The notes below the pieces were generated by a model. The model did not search any database. It worked only from the letters and a program-made list of their open reading frames with translations, and was not told where the DNA came from. A DNA stretch of 64,000 nt from NCBI RefSeq assembly GCF_034675905.1, contig NZ_JAUCCV010000002.1:124001-188000 (forward strand), in the 5' to 3' direction. The translations under genes and the position numbers were made by a program. This document shows positions 16,643-25,248 of this stretch, one piece after another. Source of the stretch: Castellaniella sp034675905. GTDB taxonomy: Bacteria > Pseudomonadota > Gammaproteobacteria > Burkholderiales > Burkholderiaceae_B. Position 1 is the stretch's first letter; every line of letters starts with the position of its first letter.

Positions 16643-17257
16643 ATGAGATTGATTGCTTCCCTGTCCAGTCCCTACGTCCGCAAAGTCCGGATTGTGCTGG
16701 CAGAGAAAAAACTCGACTACGAACTGGTTCTGGACGACCCATGGGCGGCCGGCGGGCAGACTGCCGTCCATAACCCTCTGGGCAAGATCCCCTGCCTGAT
16801 CCTGGACGAAAACGAAGCCTTGTTCGATTCACGAGTGATCGTGGAATATCTGGACACGCTCTCGCCGGTCGGGCGCCTGATCCCGCCGCCAGGGCGTGAA
16901 CGAATCGTCACCAAACACTGGGAAGCCACGGCCGACGGCATCATGGATGCCGCCACCAGCATCGTCCAAGAAACCCGTCGCCGTCCCGCAGAGCAACAAA
17001 GCACTGCCTGGATCGAGCGCCAGACCGGCAAGATTCATGCGGCTCTGGACTATATGGACAGTCTGCTGGGCGAACAGCCCTACTGCGTCGGGGTCAATCT
17101 GTGCCTGGCCGACATCGCCGTCGGCGCCGCCTTGGGCTACCTGGATTTTCGCAATCCCAATCTGGACTGGCGGGCGCAGCACGCCAATCTGGCCCGTCTG
17201 GCTGAAAAGCTGGATGACCGGCCATCCTTCCTATCCACCCGCCCCCCTGCCAACTGA
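16643..17257 (+). CDS. Glutathione S-transferase
   Basis: A 204-residue cytosolic GST. The N-terminal thioredoxin-like domain begins MRLIASLSSPYVRKVRIVLAEK, where S-S-P-Y at residues 8-11 probably supplies the catalytic Ser, and GKIPCLILDENEALFDSRVI holds the cis-Pro and the E-S/D-S glutathione-binding turn. The helical C-terminal domain ends with YLDFRNPNLDWRAQH, typical of the YibF-like branch. The substrate is unknown. A convergent hairpin follows before mnmA. Confidence 0.88.
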   Translation: MRLIASLSSPYVRKVRIVLAEKKLDYELVLDDPWAAGGQTAVHNPLGKIPCLILDENEALFDSRVIVEYLDTLSPVGRLIPPPGRERIVTKHWEATADGIMDAATSIVQETRRRPAEQQSTAWIERQTGKIHAALDYMDSLLGEQPYCVGVNLCLADIAVGAALGYLDFRNPNLDWRAQHANLARLAEKLDDRPSFLSTRPPAN

Positions 17258-17261
17258 TATG

Positions 17262-17286
17262 CATCAGGCCCCGATGGGGCCTGATG
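17262..17286. terminator. Bidirectional hairpin between convergent gst and mnmA
   Basis: An 11-bp perfect stem, CATCAGGCCCC with GGGGCCTGATG, around a 3-nt loop in the convergent gap. Flanking T tracts are short on both strands. Confidence 0.6.
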
Positions 17287-17318
17287 GTTTGACGCCGACT
17301 GAACGCTCCATTGCAAGA

Positions 17319-18455
17319 CTAGGCGATCACGCCGCCCCCCAGGCAGACGTCCCCGGCATACAGCACAGCCGACTGCCCTGGCGTCACCGCCCATTGCGGC
17401 GTCTCAAACGACAGATCGAAAGCGGCCGCATCGCGCACTGCCAGCGTGCAGGCGGTGTCGGTCTGCCGATAGCGGGTCTTGGCCCCATAGGCGCCGGGCG
17501 CAGGGGGCTCTCCGGCCACCCAGCTGGCATCCTGCGCCGCCAGGGTCGGCGTCAACAGCCAGGGATGGTCATGACCTTGCACGACGTACAGGGTATTGCC
17601 GGCCATATCCTTACGGGCTACATACCAGGCATCCGCCGTTCCGTCAGCACGCTGGGCGCCCTGTATTCCGCCGATCCCCAGGCCTTTACGCTGGCCCAGC
17701 GTATAAAAGGCCAGCCCCTGATGCGATCCCAGCACCAGGCCTTCCGGTGTGCGCATGGGGCCGGGCTTGGTCGGCAAATAGCGGTTCAGGAATTCCCGGA
17801 AAGGCCTCTCGCCGATGAAGCAGATCCCGGTGGAATCCTTTTTGGCGGCATTGGGCAAACCGATCTCAAGAGCGATCCGCCGCACCTCGGTCTTGTGGAT
17901 TTCCCCCAAGGGGAACACCGTGCGGGATAGCTGCGCCTGATTCAGACGGTGCAGAAAATAGCTTTGATCCTTGCTGGCATCGACCGCTTTCAGCAACTGG
18001 GTGCGCAGGCCGGCTGCCGTGTGCACACGCCGCACCCGGGCGTAATGGCCTGTAGCGATATAGTCCGCCCCCAAGCCCATCGCATGATCCAGAAAGGCCT
18101 TGAATTTGATTTCCGCGTTGCACAGCACGTCAGGATTGGGGGTCCGGCCCGCTGAATATTCCCGCAGGAATTCCGCAAAGACGCGGTCCTTGTATTCCGC
18201 GGCGAAGTTCACGGCCTCGATATCGACTCCAACCACGTCGGCCACGCTGGCCGCATCCAGCCAATCCTGGCGTGACGAGCAATATTCGCTGTCGTCATCG
18301 TCTTCCCAGTTCTTCATGAACAGGCCGATGACCTGATAGCCCTGCTGTTTCAGCAACCAGGCCGTCACGGAAGAATCCACGCCTCCGGACATTCCCACCA
18401 CGATGCGCGCACCGGGGGCGGGCATGCCGGAGGCCGTCATATCCACATCAGCCAT
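17319..18455 (-). CDS. mnmA: tRNA-specific 2-thiouridylase
   Basis: A 378-residue enzyme that inserts sulfur at C2 of the wobble uridine in tRNA-Lys, -Glu and -Gln. The ATP pyrophosphatase P-loop is GMSGGVDSSVTAWLL; the catalytic cysteines are expected in the PNPDVLCNAEIKF region and in KKDSTGICFIGE. The C-terminal domain has LGQRKGLGIGG. Its start overlaps the glcF stop by 8 nt, so it is translated as the last gene of the dld-glcDEF run. This is an unusual setting for a tRNA-modification gene. Confidence 0.95.
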   Translation of the reverse strand: MADVDMTASGMPAPGARIVVGMSGGVDSSVTAWLLKQQGYQVIGLFMKNWEDDDDSEYCSSRQDWLDAASVADVVGVDIEAVNFAAEYKDRVFAEFLREYSAGRTPNPDVLCNAEIKFKAFLDHAMGLGADYIATGHYARVRRVHTAAGLRTQLLKAVDASKDQSYFLHRLNQAQLSRTVFPLGEIHKTEVRRIALEIGLPNAAKKDSTGICFIGERPFREFLNRYLPTKPGPMRTPEGLVLGSHQGLAFYTLGQRKGLGIGGIQGAQRADGTADAWYVARKDMAGNTLYVVQGHDHPWLLTPTLAAQDASWVAGEPPAPGAYGAKTRYRQTDTACTLAVRDAAAFDLSFETPQWAVTPGQSAVLYAGDVCLGGGVIA

Positions 18456-19677
18456 GCATGGCCTCGTCCACGGTTTCGATCCAATGCCGCACCGGCGTGT
18501 CTGTGCCGCTTTGCAGGTGGCAGATGCAACCGATGTTCGACGACACGATGGTGTCGGGCAAGGCCGTCTGGATCGCCTGTAATTTGCGATCCCTCAGAGT
18601 CTTGGACAGCACCGGCTGCGTAATGGAGTAGGTACCAGCCGAACCGCAGCATAGATGGGCTTCGCCGAAGGCCTGCAGATCAAAGCCCAGATCCGTCAGC
18701 AGGCGCTCGGTCAGCGGGCGCAGGCCTTGCCAATGCTGCAGGGTACAGGGCGGGTGAAAAGCGCTGCGCCCAGGCGACTGGCGCATCTTGGCGCGCACAT
18801 CCGCCGCCAGGGGCGCCAGGAATTCGGCGATGTCCTTGACGTAGTCCATCAAGCGCGCAGCGCGCTCGGCATAGGCGGGGTCATGCTGCAAATGATGGGC
18901 GTAGTCCTTGATCATGCCGCCGCACCCGGAGGCATTGACCACCACGGCCTCGACCTGACCTGATTCCAGCAGCGGCAGCCAGGCATCCACATTGGCCCGC
19001 ATCTGCGCACGGGCGGCTTCCTGGGCATCCAGGTGAAAATTGATGGCCCCGCAGCAGCCCGACCCGGCGGCAAAGCGTGTACCGACGCCAACGGCATCCA
19101 GCACGCGCTGCGTCGCGGCGTCGATGGACGGCATCATGGCGGGCTGCACGCAATTGCTGAGCATCAACACCTGGCGGGCATGACGCTGCGGCTGAACGGG
19201 CAAGGCCCCTGCAGGCCGCGCCACGGCGATCTTGCCCTGCAGAACCGCCGGCAAGACCGGCCGCACCCAGCGGCCTACGCGATACAGGGGGCCGAAGGCC
19301 GGCGACAGCATCAGATGCCGCAAGACGCTGCGCAACAGGCGCTGGTGCCAGGGCCGCTCGACCCGTTCACTGATCAGCTGCCGGCCGATATCCACCAGCT
19401 TGCCGTATTCCACCCCCGAAGGGCAGGTGGTCTCGCAATTGCGGCAGGTCAGACAGCGATCCAGGTGCTGCTGCGTGACATAGGTGGGCTGGACGCCTTC
19501 CAGAATCTGCTTGATCTGATAGATCCGGCCGCGCGGGCTGTCGAGCTCGTCCCCCAGGATCTGGTAGGTGGGGCAGGTGGCCAGACAGAAGCCGCAATGC
19601 ACGCAACGCCGCAGGATGGCATCGGCCTCCTGGCCGATGTCCGTGCCTTGCGCCCATTGGGCAAGTTGGGTTTGCAT
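18448..19677 (-). CDS. glcF: Glycolate oxidase iron-sulfur subunit
   Basis: A 409-residue subunit that passes electrons from the GlcD flavin towards the quinone pool. Two 4Fe-4S motifs are visible: C-V-H-C-G-F-C-L-A-T-C-P and C-L-T-C-R-N-C-E-T-T-C-P. Two C-terminal CCG domains (GSGCCGAINFHL and HLCCGSAGTY) match heterodisulfide-reductase-type cysteine clusters. It lies directly after glcE and overlaps mnmA. Confidence 0.93.
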   Translation of the reverse strand: MQTQLAQWAQGTDIGQEADAILRRCVHCGFCLATCPTYQILGDELDSPRGRIYQIKQILEGVQPTYVTQQHLDRCLTCRNCETTCPSGVEYGKLVDIGRQLISERVERPWHQRLLRSVLRHLMLSPAFGPLYRVGRWVRPVLPAVLQGKIAVARPAGALPVQPQRHARQVLMLSNCVQPAMMPSIDAATQRVLDAVGVGTRFAAGSGCCGAINFHLDAQEAARAQMRANVDAWLPLLESGQVEAVVVNASGCGGMIKDYAHHLQHDPAYAERAARLMDYVKDIAEFLAPLAADVRAKMRQSPGRSAFHPPCTLQHWQGLRPLTERLLTDLGFDLQAFGEAHLCCGSAGTYSITQPVLSKTLRDRKLQAIQTALPDTIVSSNIGCICHLQSGTDTPVRHWIETVDEAMHG

Positions 19678-19686
19678 GATGAGTCC

Positions 19687-20781
19687 TTAGAATTCCGGCA
19701 CCAGGCGGCGCGGATTGAAAACGCTGCTGGAATCGAATTCCTGTTTGAGCCGCCGGTGGATCTGCATCACGCCGGCTGCCAGAGGATGAAAAGTCGCCAC
19801 ATCGCGGGAGACGCCGCCGCGATGGTACAAGCAGGCGGAGCCGCCCAGGGCTTGGACCCTGGCCCGCAAGGCGGCGGCATCCTGATCGCCAGCCAGCCAG
19901 CGCAGGCCGCCGCCCCATTCATGCAGGGTCGGCCCCAGGCCCAAGACCGACACGCGCGGCGGCAGACTCAGGCGCCACAAAGGCCGCTGATGGAAAAACA
20001 CATGGCTCTGATCCCGCAGACTCAGCCAAAAGGCCTGCGCCTGATCGTCCGGCAGGGCTTCGCCGCCGATCGTGGCCTGTCCCTGCCGCACCGCCGACTC
20101 GTTGCCCGACAGCCGGATCAGCAGGCGCCCTGCCCCCCCCGTCTCGTCCGGCGTCCAGGCCGTGGCCGATACCGGAATGGGCCGGGATCGCCACAGCAGA
20201 CATTGGCGCAAAGCGCCTGCCTCGTCCAACTCCAGCACACGGGTCGCTTCGCACCGCGGCCGAGGCACGACCTTGATGGAAATCTCCACCAAAGCGCCCA
20301 GCACGCCCAGGGATCCGGCCAGCAGACGGGATACGTCATAGCCGGCCACGTTTTTCATGACCTCGCCGCCAAAGCGCAGGATATTGCCATCGGCATTGAG
20401 CAGTCGCGTGCCCAGGACAAAATCCGCCAGCCCTCCCGCCGCCAGTCGGCGCGGACCGGACAGACCGGTCGCCACGCAGCCGCCCAGCGTGCCGGCAGCC
20501 CCAAAACGAGGCGGTTCGAAAGCCAGCATCTGGCCTTGCGAGGCCAACAGATCTTCGATCTCGGCCAGCGGGGTGCCCGCCCGTGCGGTCAATACCAGTT
20601 CGGACGGTTCGTAACCCACGACGCCGTGATAGACCGACAGATCCAGCCAGCCGGCAGAGCCATCGTCGGCCAGCGGCTCGCCATAAAACAGCCGGGTGCC
20701 GCCGCCTCGGATCATCAGGGGTTTTTTGGCGGCACGCGCCGTCACCACCTGCTCACTCAGTTCAGACAGGACGAATTCCAT
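19687..20781 (-). CDS. glcE: Glycolate oxidase FAD-binding subunit
   Basis: A 364-residue PCMH-type FAD-binding protein, shorter than GlcD, which is normal for GlcE. The FAD motif is in MIRGGGTRLFYGEPL, and FEPPRFGAAGTLGGCVATGLSGPRR gives the second loop. It lies between glcD and glcF with gaps of about 10 nt on each side, so it is cotranscribed and forms the GlcDEF complex. Confidence 0.92.
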   Translation of the reverse strand: MEFVLSELSEQVVTARAAKKPLMIRGGGTRLFYGEPLADDGSAGWLDLSVYHGVVGYEPSELVLTARAGTPLAEIEDLLASQGQMLAFEPPRFGAAGTLGGCVATGLSGPRRLAAGGLADFVLGTRLLNADGNILRFGGEVMKNVAGYDVSRLLAGSLGVLGALVEISIKVVPRPRCEATRVLELDEAGALRQCLLWRSRPIPVSATAWTPDETGGAGRLLIRLSGNESAVRQGQATIGGEALPDDQAQAFWLSLRDQSHVFFHQRPLWRLSLPPRVSVLGLGPTLHEWGGGLRWLAGDQDAAALRARVQALGGSACLYHRGGVSRDVATFHPLAAGVMQIHRRLKQEFDSSSVFNPRRLVPEF

Positions 20782-20790
20782 AGGATCGCT

Positions 20791-22287
20791 TCAGAAACGG
20801 GGGATGTCGGGAAAGCGCAGCTCACCCTGATGCACATGCATTTTCCCGTACTCGGCGCAACGCACCAAGGTAGGAATGAGCTTCAGGGGATTGAGCAGGC
20901 CATAGGGATCGAAGGCGCGCTTGAAGGCCGAAAAGGCGTCCAGTTCCTCGCGAGAGAACTGTGTGCACATCTGATTGATCTTTTCGAGACCCACGCCGTG
21001 TTCGCCCGTGATGGTGCCGCCGACCTCGACGCACAATTCCAGGATGGCGGCGCCGAAGGCTTCGGCGCGCTCGACCTCGTCGGGCTGATTGGCATCGAAC
21101 AAAATCAGCGGATGCAGATTGCCGTCCCCGGCATGAAAGACGTTCGAACACCGCAAGCCGTATTCCGTTTCCATCTGGGCGATGGCGCCCAGCACCCGCC
21201 CCAGATGGCGGCGCGGAATGGTGCCGTCCATGCAGTAGTAATCGGGCGAAATGCGGCCGGCAGCCGGAAAAGCGTTCTTGCGCCCGGCCCAGAATTTCAA
21301 GCGTTCCGCTTCGGATGCGGATATCTGCAGGCGGGTGGCGCCGACCTCGCGCAGCAAGGTCTCGACCCGGGCGATTTCTTCCGCCACTTCGTCGGGCGTG
21401 CCGTCGGATTCACAGAGCAAGATGGCCTCGGCATCCAGGTCGTAGCCGGCCTGCACAAAGGGCTCGACCATGTGCACGGAACGCTTGTCCATCAATTCCA
21501 GGCCCGCCGGGATGATGCCGTCGGCGATGATGCGCGTCACCCCCTGCCCCGCCAGTTCCACGCTGGGGAAACTGGCCATCACGACTCGCGCCAGCTGCGG
21601 ACGCGGAATCAGGCGCACCGTGACTTCCGTTACCAGACCCAGCATGCCCTCGGAACCGACAAAGGACTGCAGCAGGTTCAGCCCCGGCGCATCGGGGGCT
21701 TCACCGCCCAGCTCGATGACTTCGCCCTCGATGGTGACCATGCGCACCCGCAGCACGTTGTGCACGGTCAAGCCGTATTTCAGGCAATGCACCCCGCCAG
21801 AATTTTCGGCGACGTTGCCGCCGATCGAGCAGGCGATCTGGCTGGACGGGTCCGGCGCATAGTACAGACCATATGGGGCGGCGGCCTCGGAGATCGCCAG
21901 ATTGCGCACGCCGGGCCCGACCACGGCGGTGCAGGCCTGCGGGTCCAGGCGCACGATATGGTTCAGCTTGGCCAGGCCGATGACCACACCCTGCGGGTGC
22001 GGTGTGGCGCCGCCCGACAGACCGGTGCCCGACCCCCTGGGCACCACCGGAATATTGTGTTCGCGGCAGGCCTTCAGCAAGGCGATGACCTGGGCCTCGT
22101 TTTCGGGCAACACCACCACCGGCGGCAATTCGCGGTACAGGGACAGGCCATCGCACTCGTACACACGGGTCTGATCCACGCGGGTCAGAATGCAGTGGGC
22201 CGGCAGATCGGCGCCGACCTGGGCCAGGAATCCAGGAAAATCCGGCACAAGCGCCTGCGCTTCGACTGCCGGGATAGCGATGTCCAT
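20791..22287 (-). CDS. glcD: Glycolate oxidase catalytic flavin subunit
   Basis: A 498-residue FAD-linked 2-hydroxyacid dehydrogenase that oxidises glycolate to glyoxylate. The PP-loop VVPRGSGTGLSGGATP and IGGNVAENSGGVHCLKYG bind FAD; the C-terminal oxidase domain ends with the HAGDGNLHPLILFD and GEHGVGLEKI motifs. Glyoxylate made here can enter the shunt through malate synthase (not in the window) or be reduced again by the GhrA homologue. Confidence 0.93.
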   Translation of the reverse strand: MDIAIPAVEAQALVPDFPGFLAQVGADLPAHCILTRVDQTRVYECDGLSLYRELPPVVVLPENEAQVIALLKACREHNIPVVPRGSGTGLSGGATPHPQGVVIGLAKLNHIVRLDPQACTAVVGPGVRNLAISEAAAPYGLYYAPDPSSQIACSIGGNVAENSGGVHCLKYGLTVHNVLRVRMVTIEGEVIELGGEAPDAPGLNLLQSFVGSEGMLGLVTEVTVRLIPRPQLARVVMASFPSVELAGQGVTRIIADGIIPAGLELMDKRSVHMVEPFVQAGYDLDAEAILLCESDGTPDEVAEEIARVETLLREVGATRLQISASEAERLKFWAGRKNAFPAAGRISPDYYCMDGTIPRRHLGRVLGAIAQMETEYGLRCSNVFHAGDGNLHPLILFDANQPDEVERAEAFGAAILELCVEVGGTITGEHGVGLEKINQMCTQFSREELDAFSAFKRAFDPYGLLNPLKLIPTLVRCAEYGKMHVHQGELRFPDIPRF

Positions 22288-22303
22288 GAAAGATCCTTGG
22301 GGT

Positions 22304-23725
22304 TCAGGCTGCCGGAGCCGGGGGCAGCATTTTGCCCGGATTGAGGATATTGCGCGGATCGAGCGAGGCTTTCAACGACCGCATGATGTCCAGCGCATCG
22401 GCGCCGTGTTCGGATTGCATGAAGACCTGCTTGTGCAGGCCCACGCCATGTTCACCAGTGCAGGTGCCGTCCATGGCAATGGCGCGTTCCACCAGACGAT
22501 GGTTCAGGCGTTCGGACTCGGCCCACTCATCCGGGCGATCAGGATCGAGCAGCATCAGGACATGGAAATTGCCGTCTCCGACGTGCCCGACGATGGTGTA
22601 GGGAAACGGCGCCTGATCCAGTTCGCGTGCGGTTTCCCCGACGCATTCGGCCAGACGCGAAATGGGCACGCAGACGTCGGTGGTGCTGGCCCGGCAGCCG
22701 GGCCGCAAGCCCAGGCCGGCGAAATAGGCGTTATGGCGGGCAGTCCACAGGCGGCTGCGGTCTTCGGGGCGTTCCGCCCAGTCGAAATCCTGGCCGCCGT
22801 GTTCATGCGTGATCTGCTGGACGGATTCCGCCTGCTCGCGCACGGCCGCAGGGCTGCCGTGAAATTCGAACAGCAGCAGCGGGGATTCGCGCAGCGTCAG
22901 GTGGCTATAACGGTTGGTCGCCCGCACTGCGCCGGCATCCATGAACTCCACCCGCGCGACAGGAATGCCCATCTGGATGACGTCGATGACGCTGCGCACG
23001 GCGGCATCCAGATCCGGAAAATTGCAGATGGCTGCTGAAACCGCCTCTGGCTGGGGATACAGGCGCACCGTGACCTCCACGATGATGCCCAGCGTGCCTT
23101 CACTGCCTACGAACAGGCGCGTCAGGTCGTAACCCGAGGAGGATTTGCGCGCCCGGTTGGCAGTCTCGATCACCCGGCCATCGGCCGTGACGACCTTCAG
23201 CGACATGACGTTCTCACGCATCGTGCCGTAGCGCACGGCATTGGTGCCCGAGGCCCGGGTCGCCGACATGCCGCCCAGGCTGGCATCAGCCCCCGGGTCG
23301 ATGGGAAAGAACAGACCGGTGTCCCGCAAGGACTCGTTCAGCTGCTTGCGGGTGACGCCCGCCTGCACGGTAGCGGTGAAGTCTTCCGCATGCACCGTCA
23401 GGATCCGGTTCATGCGCGACATATCCAGGCAGACCCCGCCCTGCACGGCCAACAGGTGGCCTTCCAGGGACGAACCCGCCCCATACGGAATCAGCGCAAT
23501 GCGGTGCGCATGGCAGTGCCGCGCCACCCAGGCGACATCATCCACCGACTCGGCGTAGACGACGGCATCGGGCGGCATGGCCGGATAGGGCGATTCGTCG
23601 CGTCCGTGGTGATCCCGCACGGCCTGCGCCGTCGAACAGCGGTCCGCGAAGCGGGACTGCAAGGCATCCAGAAAACCTGCCGGCAAGGGACGCGGCTGCG
23701 GCGCAAACTGCAAGATATCCATCAT
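22304..23725 (-). CDS. FAD-dependent D-lactate / 2-hydroxyacid dehydrogenase
   Basis: A 473-residue second member of the FAD-binding oxidase family. IPYGAGSSLEGHL and GGMSATRASGTNAVRYGTM bind FAD; VGHVGDGNFHVLML and GEHGVGLHKQVF lie in the C-terminal oxidase domain. Length and motifs match the cytochrome-type D-lactate dehydrogenase (LDHD/Dld1) more than GlcD. It is the first gene of the run with glcDEF, separated from glcD by 16 nt. The substrate is inferred: D-lactate or another 2-hydroxyacid. Confidence 0.85.
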   Translation of the reverse strand: MMDILQFAPQPRPLPAGFLDALQSRFADRCSTAQAVRDHHGRDESPYPAMPPDAVVYAESVDDVAWVARHCHAHRIALIPYGAGSSLEGHLLAVQGGVCLDMSRMNRILTVHAEDFTATVQAGVTRKQLNESLRDTGLFFPIDPGADASLGGMSATRASGTNAVRYGTMRENVMSLKVVTADGRVIETANRARKSSSGYDLTRLFVGSEGTLGIIVEVTVRLYPQPEAVSAAICNFPDLDAAVRSVIDVIQMGIPVARVEFMDAGAVRATNRYSHLTLRESPLLLFEFHGSPAAVREQAESVQQITHEHGGQDFDWAERPEDRSRLWTARHNAYFAGLGLRPGCRASTTDVCVPISRLAECVGETARELDQAPFPYTIVGHVGDGNFHVLMLLDPDRPDEWAESERLNHRLVERAIAMDGTCTGEHGVGLHKQVFMQSEHGADALDIMRSLKASLDPRNILNPGKMLPPAPAA

Positions 23726-23780
23726 CGATCCTGAAAACAGCGGATTTTCCCCGGCGGCCGGCAGGCCGGCCAGGCACGAA

Positions 23781-24875
23781 TCAGGCGGCGCTGCCCACGG
23801 ATTCCGACCGCACCGAAGTCAGGCGCTGGCGGCGAGTCTGGACAGCGGCGGACAGGCGTTCCAGCAACGACACGGAAACATCCCAATCCACACAACCGTC
23901 GGTAATGCTCTGACCATACACCAGCGAACGGCCAGCGACCAAATCCTGGCGCCCCCCGACCAGATGGCTTTCGATCATGACGCCGAACAGCCGGGCATCG
24001 CCGCCCTCGACTTGCTGGCAGATGTCTTCGATGACTTCAGGCTGACGGCTGTAGTCCTTATGGCTATTGGCATGGCTGGCGTCGACCATGACGCGCTGGC
24101 GCATACCCGCTTTCTCCAGGGATTCGGCAGCCGCCTGTACGAATTCGGCCTGGTAGTTGGGCGCTTTGCCGCCGCGCAGGATCACATGGCAGTCGTCGTT
24201 GCCGCGCGTGGCCACGATAGCGGAATGACCGCCCTTGGTCACCGACAGGAAATAGTGGGAATTGGCCGCCGCTTTCAGGGCGTCGATGGCGATGCGCGTG
24301 TCGCCGGTCGTGCCGTTCTTGAACCCCACCGGGCAGGATAAGCCCGACGCCAGTTCGCGGTGCACCTGGCTTTCGGTGGTGCGCGCGCCGATCGCCCCCC
24401 AGGACACCAGATCGGCGATGTACTGCGGCGTGATCATGTCCAGGAACTCGCAACCGGCGGGCAAGCCCAGGGCGTTGACGTCGATCAGCAATTCGCGCGC
24501 CGTGCGCAAGCCCTGATTGATATCGAAACTGCCGTCCAGACCGGGATCATTGATCAAGCCTTTCCAGCCTACCGTGGTGCGCGGCTTTTCGAAATACACC
24601 CGCATGATGATTTCCAGATCGGCGGCAAAGCGCTGGCGCTGCTCGGCCAGACGGCCGGCATATTCCAAAGCGGCCTTGGTATCGTGGATGGAACACGGGC
24701 CGATCACCACCACCAGGCGGTCGTCCTGACCGACCAGCACATCGTGCACGGCATGCCGGGCGTCATGCACGGTGCGTGAAATCGCCGGCGTGCACGGAAA
24801 TTCGCGCATCACGTGGGCAGGCGGGGCGAGTTCGCGGATTTCTCGGATGCGGATATCGTCGGTATTGTGTGACAC
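23781..24875 (-). CDS. aroG: 3-deoxy-7-phosphoheptulonate (DAHP) synthase, class I
   Basis: A 364-residue AroF/G/H-type enzyme that joins PEP and erythrose 4-phosphate, the first step of aromatic amino acid synthesis. Clear motifs are VVIGPCSIHDTKAALEYA, the metal-binding HANSHKDYSRQ and ITDGCVDWD near the end. The start MSHNTDDIRIREIRELAPP matches the family. A leader peptide rich in Phe and Tyr, followed by an intrinsic terminator, lies directly upstream. Control by charged tRNA-Phe or tRNA-Tyr through attenuation is therefore predicted. Confidence 0.95.
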   Translation of the reverse strand: MSHNTDDIRIREIRELAPPAHVMREFPCTPAISRTVHDARHAVHDVLVGQDDRLVVVIGPCSIHDTKAALEYAGRLAEQRQRFAADLEIIMRVYFEKPRTTVGWKGLINDPGLDGSFDINQGLRTARELLIDVNALGLPAGCEFLDMITPQYIADLVSWGAIGARTTESQVHRELASGLSCPVGFKNGTTGDTRIAIDALKAAANSHYFLSVTKGGHSAIVATRGNDDCHVILRGGKAPNYQAEFVQAAAESLEKAGMRQRVMVDASHANSHKDYSRQPEVIEDICQQVEGGDARLFGVMIESHLVGGRQDLVAGRSLVYGQSITDGCVDWDVSVSLLERLSAAVQTRRQRLTSVRSESVGSAA

Positions 24876-24914
24876 GGTCTTGCTCCAATCATGAACCGGA
24901 TGTGCGAGGCGACA

Positions 24915-24946
24915 ACAAAAAAGCCGCCTGGCAGGGCCGGCGGCTT
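24915..24946 (-). terminator. Attenuator terminator upstream of aroG
   Basis: On the minus strand AAGCCGCC pairs with GGCGGCTT and runs into a T tract. It sits 16 nt after the leader-peptide stop codon and about 40 nt before the aroG start, which is the geometry of a transcription attenuator. Confidence 0.8.
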
Positions 24947-24962
24947 TTGGGGAATTTGTTGA

Positions 24963-25046
24963 CTACCTGAATGTACAGCGATTCCCTTCCTCCACCAGCG
25001 GCGTTGGAAACGTAAAAAAATAAAAGAAATAGGGAATCGAGCGCAT
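24963..25046 (-). CDS. Phe/Tyr-rich leader peptide of aroG
   Basis: A 27-residue frame beginning MRSIPYFFYFFTFP. Residues 6-11 are Tyr-Phe-Phe-Tyr-Phe-Phe, with another Phe at 13, very similar in style to E. coli PheL. It ends with TAG 16 nt before an intrinsic terminator. A promoter with perfect 17-nt spacing (TTGCCA, TAGGAT) ends 6 nt before the ATG, so the message may be leaderless. Alternatively, a longer transcript from upstream would use AGGA as its ribosome site. Ribosome stalling at these codons should let an antiterminator form. Confidence 0.75.
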   Translation of the reverse strand: MRSIPYFFYFFTFPTPLVEEGNRCTFR

Positions 25047-25052
25047 TCGTGA

Positions 25053-25081
25053 ATCCTAGCACAGCAGGAATGGAGTGGCAA
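25053..25081 (-). promoter_or_regulatory. aroG leader promoter
   Basis: Minus-strand -35 TTGCCA and -10 TAGGAT with a 17-nt spacer. The expected transcription start falls at or within a base or two of the leader-peptide ATG. Confidence 0.65.
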
Positions 25082-25114
25082 GAATCTGCTCCCGAGAAAT
25101 TCATTCCTCATGAA

Positions 25115-25142
25115 TTGATTAGCACACCAATCATTCTATAAT
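25115..25142 (+). promoter_or_regulatory. ehuB promoter
   Basis: Plus-strand -35 TTGATT and -10 TATAAT with a 16-nt spacer, about 107 nt before the ehuB ATG. The -10 is a perfect consensus. Confidence 0.6.
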
Positions 25143-25153
25143 GCATCGTTCGT

Positions 25154-25171
25154 ATATCAATCATTTGATAT
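25154..25171. promoter_or_regulatory. Inverted repeat just downstream of the ehuB promoter
   Basis: ATATCAA and TTGATAT are separated by TCAT. The site starts about 5 nt after the predicted transcription start, a position suited to a repressor. The half-site order is the reverse of an FNR box, so it is not FNR. The regulator is unknown. Confidence 0.45.
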
Positions 25172-25248
25172 GAATACATAATGTTGCATACACAGAGCCG
25201 TACAGGATCAGGCTTCTATGCGCATTCCTTACACATCAGGAGACTCGC

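Noticed and set aside
19033..22344. Open plus-strand frame of 1103 codons opposite glcF-glcE-glcD
   Set aside because: It is antisense to three well-supported genes; its translation is rich in His, Gln, Arg and Gly, as expected for the complementary strand of high-GC coding DNA.
25154..25171. Reading the ehuB inverted repeat as an FNR box
   Set aside because: The half-sites are in the opposite order (ATCAA-N4-TTGAT).
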